Shown: positions 1 to 6,589, numbered from the stretch's first letter. The stretch: 8,390 nucleotides of DNA from an uncultured Bacteroidota bacterium (GCA_903930725.1 CAIYZW010001066.1:1-8390); one strand, 5' to 3'. Notes: generated from the sequence alone by a model not told the origin. A program made the numbers and translations.

Positions 1-51
1 AATGAAATCCCAACTTCATCGTTTTAAAGGCTCATCTTAAAAAAGTAAATA

Positions 52-708
52 TTGAAATTGATTAAAGAATTTCGCGCCAGATTTATCCTCCTTTTTTCGA
101 TAACAGCCTTGTTGCTGTTACAAAGTTGTGTTGAGATTGTTGAGGAAATAACCGTTAACAACGACCGCTCCGGGAAGGTTGCTTTGTCGGTAAACATTGG
201 CAAGGGTAATGGTTTGTTTGGATTGATCAGTCAGTTTGCCGACCTCTCATTTATGGATGAAATCGAAGACGAAGCCGGAAAAACCGTTTCTGTTCTTAAG
301 CAGCAAAAAGGAATCAGCAATGTTGTTTTTGAAGGAGGCCGTAAAATGCAGCTTTCGTTTGATTTTGATAACCACAAAAACCTGAATAAGGCGCTTTATG
401 CCGTGAGCGGGAATGAAAAAACGATGTTCACCCCTGCCATTTACAAATTGAAAAAAAACAGCTTTGTCAAAAATAACATAACAACCTGGGGCAAACTAAT
501 GCTGGAAGCCAATAAGGATAAAATGCCCGATGAAGTGGTTTTTGATCTCGTCCAAATCACCACTATTGTTCACCTGCCCGAGCCAGTCAAAAGAACTTCC
601 GGCGAAGGAATTGCGGTTTCAAAAGACAGGCGCACGGCAACAACAAGCCATTTTGTTTCAGAAATTCTGGAAGAAAATATTAGCACAAAAATGAAGGTGA
701 AGTTTTAA
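52..708 (+). CDS. Predicted outer-membrane or periplasmic lipoprotein, unknown function
   Basis: This is a 218-residue protein whose family I do not recognise. The N-terminus is a clear type II signal peptide: basic residues (K2, K5, R8, R10), a hydrophobic core at about 11-23, and the lipobox LLQSC with the lipidated cysteine at C26. The residues after the cysteine (VEIVEE) are acidic; acidic stretches there are associated with surface export of lipoproteins in several Bacteroidetes, so surface exposure is possible but inferred. The mature part (about 193 aa) looks beta-rich, opening with EEITVNNDRSGKVALSV, a pattern I associate with uncharacterised Bacteroidetes lipoproteins. The start is TTG; the only in-frame codon before it is ATA, preceded by a TAA at 46-48, and the signal peptide begins right at the TTG, so this start is well supported. 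It is convergent with the nitroreductase gene and shows no link to the ABC locus. Confidence 0.82.
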   Translation: MKLIKEFRARFILLFSITALLLLQSCVEIVEEITVNNDRSGKVALSVNIGKGNGLFGLISQFADLSFMDEIEDEAGKTVSVLKQQKGISNVVFEGGRKMQLSFDFDNHKNLNKALYAVSGNEKTMFTPAIYKLKKNSFVKNNITTWGKLMLEANKDKMPDEVVFDLVQITTIVHLPEPVKRTSGEGIAVSKDRRTATTSHFVSEILEENISTKMKVKF

Positions 709-770
709 GAAAACAACAAAATTCGAAACACAAATAACAAAAAAATCTGTCAGTAACCAATGATTGGCGA

Positions 771-805
771 ACGCCTTACCACTTATGCCTTATGTCTAAC
801 GCCTC
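771..805. repeat. Degenerate 7-bp tandem repeat (5 units)
   Basis: Five consecutive heptamers can be read in register: ACGCCTT, ACCACTT, ATGCCTT, ATGTCTA, ACGCCTC (consensus A-C/T-GCCTT). The array lies in the convergent gap between the lipoprotein and the nitroreductase and its last unit overlaps the nitroreductase stop codon (TGA, 804-806 on the minus strand). The units are diverged, so this looks like an old or decaying array. No function can be assigned. Confidence 0.5.
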
Positions 806-1307
806 ATTTCCAGATAATTTTTTCCAATTCAAACCTTCCCGGAAATGCTCGTTGCTCGGCAGGATATCCAAGCGAAATGAGCGAAACCGGCATTAAATGA
901 CCCGGAAGTTGAAGAAATTCTGAAATTTCGTTCATCCTTTCCTGGCGCGGATAAACGCCCAGCCAGACACTTCCCAGACCCAGTTCGTGGGCAGCAAGCA
1001 AAATATTCTGTGTTGCTGCCGCACAATTGATGGCCAGGTATCCTTCGGTTTTTTCAATACTCCGGTCACCGCAGACCAAAATGGTGCAGGCGGCTTCCTG
1101 AAGCATTTTCCCGTAAGGGTGAAGTTGTGAAAGTTGATTGAGCATTTCACGGTTTTGGATAACCACAAATTGCCAGGCGCGGCTGTTTCTGGCGCTGGGA
1201 GCATACATTCCGGCTTTTAAAAGTTGTAGGATCAAATCCTTACTTAAGGACTTATCAGCATATTTCCTGATACTCCGGCGATTGAGAATGGCTTGGATGG
1301 TATTCAT
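804..1307 (-). CDS. Nitroreductase-family FMN-dependent oxidoreductase
   Basis: This is a 167-residue cytoplasmic flavoprotein of the nitroreductase superfamily (PF00881), which binds FMN and uses NAD(P)H to reduce quinones, nitro compounds or other electron acceptors. Family signatures visible in order are RRSIRKY (residues 10-16, FMN phosphate contact), PSARNSRAWQFVVI (37-50), the hydrophobic helix with AATQNILLAAHELGLGSVWLGVYP (97-120), and SLISLGYP (144-149). It is at the short end of the family, in the usual range for compact members, which typically act as homodimers. The start ATG has AAAGGA directly before it, closer than an ideal Shine-Dalgarno. It is the last gene of the minus-strand operon, 32 bp after the ATPase stop, so cotranscription is likely. 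The physiological substrate cannot be deduced, and a role connected to the transporter cargo is only a guess. Confidence 0.9.
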   Translation of the reverse strand: MNTIQAILNRRSIRKYADKSLSKDLILQLLKAGMYAPSARNSRAWQFVVIQNREMLNQLSQLHPYGKMLQEAACTILVCGDRSIEKTEGYLAINCAAATQNILLAAHELGLGSVWLGVYPRQERMNEISEFLQLPGHLMPVSLISLGYPAEQRAFPGRFELEKIIWK

Positions 1308-1339
1308 TCCTTTGATTCAAATTTTTTTAAATTGGGAAA

Positions 1340-2152
1340 TTAAACATAACTCTTCATCAGCAATTCCGAAACCGAGGCGTCAATTTGCTCTTTGCGACGG
1401 ATTTCATCAAACAAAGCCAGCAGGTCGTTTACCTTGAGCCGTTTCTTATCAGAACCTGAAAAATCGAAGGCAATTTTTCCGTTGTGCATCATCAGAATCC
1501 TGTCGCCCAAATTTACTGCCTGTTGCATGGAATGTGTCACCATCAGGGTGGTGAGGTTATCTTTTTTGATAACTTCCTCAGTAAGCTGGATGACTTTGGC
1601 GGCAGTTTTGGGGTCGAGGGCGGCGGTATGTTCGTCGAGTAGAAGCAGTTTTGGCTTTTGCCAGGTCGCCATAATTAATGTCAAAGCCTGCCGTTGGCCG
1701 CCCGAGAGTTTGCCAATGGGGTTTTCGATGCGTTCTTCGAGTTTCATATTGAGGGGTTTTACCCTGTCGCTGAAATCGGTGAGATATTTTTTATTCAACG
1801 CCAGTCCAAGCCCTCGTGGACGGCCACGTTTTGCTGCCATGACAAGGTTTTCGGCAATGGTCATTTCGGGTGCCGTACCGCTGTATGGGTTTTGAAAAAC
1901 CCTGCCAATATGTTTGGCCCGCCGGTATTCAGGCCAGTGTGTGATGTTTTCGTTATCCAGAAAAATCTTACCCTCATCCGGATAAAACGAGCCGGCCACC
2001 GCGTTGAGCAAAGTTGATTTCCCCGACCCATTTGTTCCCAAAACACAAACAAAACTACCTTCGGGCAGCTCAAAACTAACGCCCTGCAAGGCTTTCACTT
2101 CGTTGGCTGTACCGGGATTGAATGTTTTATATAGATTTTCGATTTTTAACAT
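1340..2152 (-). CDS. ABC importer ATP-binding protein (TrpZ/LivG-like)
   Basis: This is a 270-residue cytoplasmic ATPase that would power the adjacent permease. All nucleotide-binding motifs are intact: Walker A GTNGSGKST (39-47), Q-loop Q87 in VFQNPY, signature LSGGQ (149-153), Walker B LLLLDE (169-174), D-loop AALD, and switch histidine H207. The string DEHTAALDPKTA around Walker B is, to my recollection, characteristic of the ATPases paired with PF04392-type binding proteins (TrpZ of the predicted streptococcal tryptophan transporter). The reading frame is open further upstream to 2272, but those 40 codons overlap the permease gene; the start at 2152 (MLKIENLYKTF) gives the standard ABC N-terminus and has AAGAAG a few bases upstream. 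It begins 40 bp after the permease stop. The last ~30 residues are a variable tail. Function as an importer ATPase is very secure; the substrate is not. Confidence 0.95.
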   Translation of the reverse strand: MLKIENLYKTFNPGTANEVKALQGVSFELPEGSFVCVLGTNGSGKSTLLNAVAGSFYPDEGKIFLDNENITHWPEYRRAKHIGRVFQNPYSGTAPEMTIAENLVMAAKRGRPRGLGLALNKKYLTDFSDRVKPLNMKLEERIENPIGKLSGGQRQALTLIMATWQKPKLLLLDEHTAALDPKTAAKVIQLTEEVIKKDNLTTLMVTHSMQQAVNLGDRILMMHNGKIAFDFSGSDKKRLKVNDLLALFDEIRRKEQIDASVSELLMKSYV

Positions 2153-2192
2153 TTGAATCTTCTTTTCAAAGGTTGTTAATAAAAAACAGCGT

Positions 2193-3134
2193 TTACATTT
2201 TGATATTGACGGACAGTCTGGTTTTTTTGGTCTTTTCGATGAAGCCTGGTAAAATAAGCGCGATAAAAACAAAAACGGCAGTTATCAGCTTGAGGTCGTT
2301 GGGATTCATGCCCCATCTTAGCGCGATGGCCACCAGTAGCCTGAAAAGTATCGAACCCATAATTGCCCCGGTAATGACAAACCCCAGCGTTTTTTTGGTG
2401 ATCAGTGCTTCGCCGATAATTACACTGGCAAGCCCCCAAACAAGCATTCCGATTCCCATCTGAACATCGGCAAATCCCTGGTATTGTGCGAGCAAGGCGC
2501 CGGCAATGGCAATCATCCCGTTCGAAAGTGCAAGCCCCAGAATAATCATTGCCTGCGTGTTAACGCCCAAAGCACGGATCATCTGCGGGTTATTTCCCGT
2601 TGCCCGCATGGCTGTGCCGATGTCGGTTTTGAAAAACCAAAAGAGCAATATTCCAAAAAAAATGGTGATAATCAGAATACAAAACATTACGATGATATCG
2701 GTAGCATTTACAGTCCATCCCAGAACATTTACGTCGGTTGCTGTTCCAAAAAATGCAGGCGTCCATCCTTCGAACCATGAAAAAAGGGTAGTAACCGACA
2801 TCAGCGGAATGTTGCTTTTGCCCATAACATGAAGGTTTATGGAATAAAGTGCCGTCATCACCAGAATTCCGGCCAGCAAACCATTAATTTTAAATTTGGT
2901 GTGAAGAATTCCGGTTGCCGCACCGGCGATCATCCCGCCAAAAAACGCCAGGATTGTGGCAAGGAGCGGGTTCCAGCCTATCGAAATAAGGGCTGCTGCA
3001 ACAGATGCTCCAAAAGTGATTGATCCCTCGACGGTAATATCGGGAAAATTAAAAATCCTGAAACTGATAAAAACACCCAGCGCAAGCAACGCCAGGATCA
3101 ATCCGATTGTTAAAGAACCTACGAGTAAAGTCAT
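2193..3134 (-). CDS. ABC importer permease, branched-chain amino acid/TrpY-like (PF02653)
   Basis: This is a 313-residue inner-membrane protein with about eight or nine hydrophobic segments, beginning at residue 3 and ending near 296. It belongs to the BPD_transp_2 permease superfamily (LivH/LivM, sugar and TrpY-like permeases). Recognisable stretches are ALGVFISFRIFNFPDITVEG (17-36), the cytoplasmic coupling loop with TDIGTAMRATGNNPQMI (170-186), and AGALLAQYQGFADVQMGIGM (211-230). These match what I know of permeases next to PF04392 binding proteins rather than LivH itself. Only one permease gene is present, so it probably homodimerises, unlike the LivHM heterodimer. The ATG lies 4 bp after the STAS gene stop, with AGGA about 13 bp upstream, and the gene is followed by the ATPase. 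It forms the translocation pore; the substrate is unproven, with aromatic amino acids a reasonable first guess from the TrpXYZ comparison. Confidence 0.93.
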   Translation of the reverse strand: MTLLVGSLTIGLILALLALGVFISFRIFNFPDITVEGSITFGASVAAALISIGWNPLLATILAFFGGMIAGAATGILHTKFKINGLLAGILVMTALYSINLHVMGKSNIPLMSVTTLFSWFEGWTPAFFGTATDVNVLGWTVNATDIIVMFCILIITIFFGILLFWFFKTDIGTAMRATGNNPQMIRALGVNTQAMIILGLALSNGMIAIAGALLAQYQGFADVQMGIGMLVWGLASVIIGEALITKKTLGFVITGAIMGSILFRLLVAIALRWGMNPNDLKLITAVFVFIALILPGFIEKTKKTRLSVNIKM

Positions 3135-3138
3135 GATT

Positions 3139-4386
3139 TTAGATATATCCTGTTACAATTGATTTTACTTCTCCAACCCAGCAAGTGCCCGAATAAAATT
3201 CGCTTTCGCCGATTCCGACAGCTTCACGCTCATCGTTAATCAGATGCAAAACCTCATAAAGATGCTCACTTTCGAAAATGTTCCCGATAGTTTCGCTAAG
3301 GTTGATGCTGCTTTTTTTGAGCAGACGAAAACTGAATACCGCGGTATGAAAATGGCCGGCTATTTCGCTGTTTTTATGCAGCGGCCTGCAAAATTCCGAA
3401 AGCTGTTTGTTTGGCTTACCGGAGGCAACGCCGACGGTTAAAGTCAACATTTTACCATGTGCAGGCTCAACAGTAAAATTCACTTCATCTCTCACCTGAG
3501 GGAAACTGAATATTGGCGCTTCGCTTTTTTTTTCGGGCGACTTACTCAACGAAACACCTACCAATCCTGATGTTTCGGCGATCATCACCAAAGCCAAAGT
3601 GGGGAAGCCCGTAAAATCCAGCAGGTTTTCGATAATACGGCCAAGTTTTATGGATTCGCCTGTATTTTGGGGATCGAACCTGAAACTATCGCTAAAACTC
3701 CCATTAAAAAAGAGGCCGTACAAATGCCTGATTTCGGGGATAAGATTCCCGGTTTTTAGTGAATAATCGGGGCTGTTGGTGCCGTCGGTAGGCAGATAAG
3801 CCACCGCATTGCCAAGTCCGATAAACTCACCCATCCGCGAAAGCGCATCGTTTTCGTCGCTACTTATTGCACCTAAACCAATACCAAAATTTTGTCCATC
3901 AAAAAACGACGTTTTTACATCAGAAACCGAAATGTTATTTGAATGAATTTTTCCAGGCTCACCACTTAACTTAAGTGTAATAACATCGTTAACCTGATTT
4001 TTCTCCCTTTCAAAGTAAAAGCCATCACGGGTTGTATGCTTTGTACTGGCTTCATTGGCGGGCTTGGCTTCAATTTTGTTTGTCATCAAATCCTGGAGCC
4101 CCACCAAGCCGATGATAGTGCGCACATTTTCCGAAACTTCGGTTAAATAAAGTGATCCATTCACTTTTTTAAGTTCTTTGTAAAACTTCACAAGCACGCG
4201 TATTCCGTCGGAACTTAGGTAATCAACACCACCAAAATCAAGTTCGATGTTATAAAAACCATTCCGGATTTCGGTGGTGATGGCATCGCTTAAAAATCCC
4301 GACCAATGCCCGTCAACCCGGCCATCGAGCATGATGGTAAGATAATGCCCGTGATTTACTTTTCTAATCTCTAATTTATCCTTCAT
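3139..4386 (-). CDS. STAS-domain protein with large unknown C-terminal region
   Basis: This is a 415-residue protein with no signal peptide or membrane segment, so it is probably cytoplasmic. Residues 1-105 form a STAS domain (anti-sigma factor antagonist fold): the core strand YLTIMLDGRVDG (15-26), the hallmark loop VDYLSSDGIRVLV (54-66) and the C-terminal helix SENVRTIIGLVGLQDLM (85-101). In SpoIIAA-type proteins the loop reads DSSG and the Ser before Gly is phosphorylated; here the aligned residue is D60. A linker (~103-120) leads to about 295 residues I cannot assign. They contain FGIGLGAISSDENDALSRMG (167-186), AYLPTDGTNSPDY (196-208), a helix-rich stretch EIRHLYGLFFNGSF (218-231), ETSGLVGVSLSKSP (271-284) and a C-terminal half with GHFHTAVFSF (344-353). 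The gene overlaps the binding-protein stop by 1 bp (TAATG) and ends 4 bp before the permease, so it is translationally embedded in the transporter operon. A regulatory role toward the transporter is inferred from context. It could instead be an unrelated anti-anti-sigma regulator. Confidence 0.85.
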   Translation of the reverse strand: MKDKLEIRKVNHGHYLTIMLDGRVDGHWSGFLSDAITTEIRNGFYNIELDFGGVDYLSSDGIRVLVKFYKELKKVNGSLYLTEVSENVRTIIGLVGLQDLMTNKIEAKPANEASTKHTTRDGFYFEREKNQVNDVITLKLSGEPGKIHSNNISVSDVKTSFFDGQNFGIGLGAISSDENDALSRMGEFIGLGNAVAYLPTDGTNSPDYSLKTGNLIPEIRHLYGLFFNGSFSDSFRFDPQNTGESIKLGRIIENLLDFTGFPTLALVMIAETSGLVGVSLSKSPEKKSEAPIFSFPQVRDEVNFTVEPAHGKMLTLTVGVASGKPNKQLSEFCRPLHKNSEIAGHFHTAVFSFRLLKKSSINLSETIGNIFESEHLYEVLHLINDEREAVGIGESEFYSGTCWVGEVKSIVTGYI

Positions 4387-5438
4387 TATTCGATGATTTT
4401 ATCGGCATTTTCCAAAATTCCGGCAGGAAAGGTTATTCCGGCCTTACGCGCAGCAACTTTATTGATGACCAGTTTGGTTTTTGAGACATGTTCGAACGGA
4501 ATATCTTTGGGGTTCTCTCCTTTCAAAATCCTTACCGCCAGCCGCACCGCATCTTTACCTGCCTGCACATAATCCCTCGAAACAGCAGCAATTGCACCAT
4601 CGGTAACCTGGGATTCGACAAATCCAAACACAGGTATTTTTGCCTTAGTGGCAGTTTTTAGGATTGATAAAAATGACGCCGAGGTGAGATTATCAACAAT
4701 TTGAACAACAATTTCGATGTTTTGGGAGCACAACGAAAGCGCTGCGTCGGTGGTTTCGGAACTCGAATTCACAGGAACCGAAACAAGCCGGAGGCCATTT
4801 GCAACGGCAGATTTTTCCAATGCATTTCTGTTTACTACCGAGTTCGATTCTCCCGGCGAATAGAGCGTTCCGATTACCTTTGTGCCAGGTAAAATCGTCA
4901 ACACAAGGTCTGCCATTTCTGAATAAGCACCTGTCGTCGAAATTCCTGTGATATTCGGAAGGTGATTATTAAAATCAGTTCCGGCGCCTGATTTTACTGG
5001 ATCTGCAACGGTTGTAAAAACCACGGGGGTATCCGTGATCTTGCGCACCGCAACCTGCAAAGTTGGCGTTGAAGAAACAAAAATCAGATCATATTTTGTT
5101 GATTTTATGGCATCGAAAATACTATTCAACGTGCCTACATCGCCCTGAGCGTTCGAAATATCCAGATCATAATCGGATTCGATAACCAGGCCATGATCGG
5201 CAAGCCCCGCCAAAATTCCTTCGAGTGTCTGTTCCGAAATGGGTGCATCACTGTATTGTATCAGCGCAAGCTTTAGTTTTTTATTGGGACTGAATACCTC
5301 ATCTGAGCTTAGTTTTGTTTTATTCGCTTCATTTTGTGAAGATTGATTCCGGTTGCTTAAATCGGACAATAACAAAACCAGCGCAACCAAAAGAAGCAAC
5401 CCAATTCCACGCAACAGCGGTTTTATCGTAAATGCCAT
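4386..5438 (-). CDS. Membrane-anchored ABC substrate-binding protein (PF04392/TrpX-like)
   Basis: This is a 350-residue extracytoplasmic binding protein and the first gene of the minus-strand operon. One strongly hydrophobic N-terminal segment (about 11-25, LLLLVALVLLL) lacks a lipobox cysteine and an obvious signal peptidase I site, suggesting an uncleaved anchor. A Ser/Asn-rich linker (~27-52) precedes the bilobed domain. Family marks are LALIQYSDAP (57-66), SSTPTLQVA (122-130) and VVFTTVADPVKSGAG (139-153), GTLYSPGESNSV (190-201) and a C-terminal GENPKDIPFEH (307-317). These fit the ABC_sub_bind family, which includes TrpX of the predicted tryptophan importer TrpXYZ. Its stop overlaps the STAS start by one base. 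It is paralogous to the divergent gene at 5570; both share the segment after the membrane anchor (LLL-S/T-DL-x-N-x-N) and the STPxLQV motif. The ligand is unknown. No convincing -33/-7 promoter was found upstream. Confidence 0.9.
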   Translation of the reverse strand: MAFTIKPLLRGIGLLLLVALVLLLSDLSNRNQSSQNEANKTKLSSDEVFSPNKKLKLALIQYSDAPISEQTLEGILAGLADHGLVIESDYDLDISNAQGDVGTLNSIFDAIKSTKYDLIFVSSTPTLQVAVRKITDTPVVFTTVADPVKSGAGTDFNNHLPNITGISTTGAYSEMADLVLTILPGTKVIGTLYSPGESNSVVNRNALEKSAVANGLRLVSVPVNSSSETTDAALSLCSQNIEIVVQIVDNLTSASFLSILKTATKAKIPVFGFVESQVTDGAIAAVSRDYVQAGKDAVRLAVRILKGENPKDIPFEHVSKTKLVINKVAARKAGITFPAGILENADKIIE

Positions 5439-5508
5439 TTTTAATGATTTGATCTGGCTAAAATATGAAATAAACCATCACCATGAAAAATCAAATTATT
5501 AAGGCCCA

Positions 5509-5531
5509 TAAATTTGGTTTATGTACTTTTG
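5509..5531 (+). promoter_or_regulatory. Candidate Bacteroidetes -7 elements for the second binding protein
   Basis: Two exact matches to the Bacteroidetes -7 consensus TAnnTTTG lie here: TAAATTTG (5509-5516) and TACTTTTG (5524-5531). No good -33 TTTG is found 19-21 bases upstream of either, and the region is AT-rich, so chance matches are possible. If either is used, transcription would begin around 5520-5540, downstream of the first in-frame ATG (5483), which supports a later start codon (5549 or 5570). Confidence 0.33.
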
Positions 5532-5569
5532 AGGATAATAAATTTACGATGAGAATCTTTACCAAATTT

Positions 5570-6589
5570 ATGGCAACACTTAAAGGAATCTGGCTTGGAA
5601 TTGTACTGCTTTTGGCGGTTTCGGCTACATTATTACTTACCGATTTACAAAATCAAAACCCCGGCAGCAAAGCCATAAAAACCATTGCAATATTTAAATT
5701 TTCTTCACGGCCATTGCTCAATAACACCGAACTGGGCTTTATCGAAGGACTGAGAACCAGGGGGTTTATTGATGGAAAAAATATACGGCTAACACGATAT
5801 TGTGCCGAAAACGATTTGCCAACCGCCAACACCATCGCAAAAGAAATTATCGGCAAAAAGTTCGATGTGGTGATAACAGCAAGTACACCGGCACTCCAGG
5901 TGATGGCCAATGCCAATAAAAACGGAGAAGTTATTCATGTTTTTGCAGCAGTTACCGACCCTTTCCTTTCTGGTGTCGGACTTCAACGGAACCACCCGGA
6001 AATAAGGCCTGAACATCTGGCCGGACTTGGGACTTTCCAGCCTGTTGAAGATGCGGTTTTGATAGCAAGGCAAATAAACCCTGGCTTGAAAAAAATTGGT
6101 GTTCCCTGGTGTAGCAACGAAACCTGTTCGGAGGCATGTGTGGTGATCGCCCGTAGGATCTGCGACAGCCTGGGGATCGAACTGATGGAGGCAAATGTCG
6201 AAAACACAACTTCGGTGCTTGAAGCCACGCAATCGTTGGTTGCAAGGGGTGCCGAGGCGCTCTGGATCGGAGGCGATAATACCGTTGAGGTTGCCTTTGA
6301 TCTGATGGTAAAGGCTGGTCGAAATGGTAAAATTCCGGTCTTTTGCAACGACCCCGAACTCGTCGGCAAAGGAGCTTTGTTTGGTCTCGGAGCAAATTAT
6401 TTTGAGGTTGGCAAGGCTGGTGGAAACATTGCTGCCGATATTCTGGAAGGAAAAAAACCTTCGGAAATTCCGGTACAAAATGTAGTTCCCGAAAAACTAT
6501 TTCTCAACATGAAAGCCTTAAATGGACTAAAGGAATGCTGGACAATTCCCGAAAACCTGATCCAGCGTGCCGATAGCATTGCAAGGTGA
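5570..6589 (+). CDS. Second, divergent substrate-binding protein (PF04392-like), cysteine-rich
   Basis: This protein has 339 residues from this start. The frame is open to an ATG at 5483, with another at 5549. I chose 5570 because it aligns the N-terminus with the paralogue at 4386-5438 (MATLKGIWLGIVLLL against MAFTIKPLLRGIGLLLL, then TDLQNQN against SDLSNRN); 5549 remains possible. A membrane anchor at about 7-23 has no lipobox. Family motifs are AIFKF (40-44), TASTPALQVMA (103-113), AAVTDPFLSGVG (126-137) and EGKKPSEIP (293-301). Unlike the paralogue, which has a single cysteine (C237), it has seven (78, 181, 186, 190, 198, 259, 323), four of them within WCSNETCSEAC and the following helix, at the position where family members usually have a Tyr/Asn-Pro ligand-pocket loop. 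It is transcribed away from the operon and has no permease or ATPase of its own, so it may share the operon's transporter with a different ligand, or act as a sensor. The stop is TGA at 6587. Confidence 0.88.
   Translation: MATLKGIWLGIVLLLAVSATLLLTDLQNQNPGSKAIKTIAIFKFSSRPLLNNTELGFIEGLRTRGFIDGKNIRLTRYCAENDLPTANTIAKEIIGKKFDVVITASTPALQVMANANKNGEVIHVFAAVTDPFLSGVGLQRNHPEIRPEHLAGLGTFQPVEDAVLIARQINPGLKKIGVPWCSNETCSEACVVIARRICDSLGIELMEANVENTTSVLEATQSLVARGAEALWIGGDNTVEVAFDLMVKAGRNGKIPVFCNDPELVGKGALFGLGANYFEVGKAGGNIAADILEGKKPSEIPVQNVVPEKLFLNMKALNGLKECWTIPENLIQRADSIAR

Noticed and set aside
1..40. Possible C-terminal end of an upstream plus-strand gene (frame 1 ends at TAA 25-27; frame 2 ends at TAA 38-40).
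   Set aside because: Only 8-13 codons are visible, two frames fit equally well, and nothing identifies a protein.
700..716. GTTTT-AAG-AAAAC inverted repeat at the lipoprotein stop codon as a terminator.
   Set aside because: The 5-bp stem is almost all A/T, has a 3-base loop and no following T-run, so it is too weak for an intrinsic terminator.
757..767. Palindrome CCAATGATTGG in the convergent gap as an operator or terminator.
   Set aside because: It is short, isolated and sits between two 3' ends, where an operator is not expected; consistent with chance.
2153..2272. 40-codon N-terminal extension of the ATPase.
   Set aside because: It overlaps the permease coding region, has no ABC homology, and the start at 2152 gives the standard family N-terminus.
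5458..5465. TATTTTAG (minus strand) as the -7 element of the operon promoter.
   Set aside because: One mismatch to TAnnTTTG and no -33 element at the expected distance. The operon promoter probably lies in 5439-5530 but cannot be placed.
5789..6478. Long minus-strand open frames opposite the second binding protein (up to 229 codons).
   Set aside because: They lie antisense to a gene with clear family motifs, and their translations show no recognisable domain or sensible composition; shadow frames.
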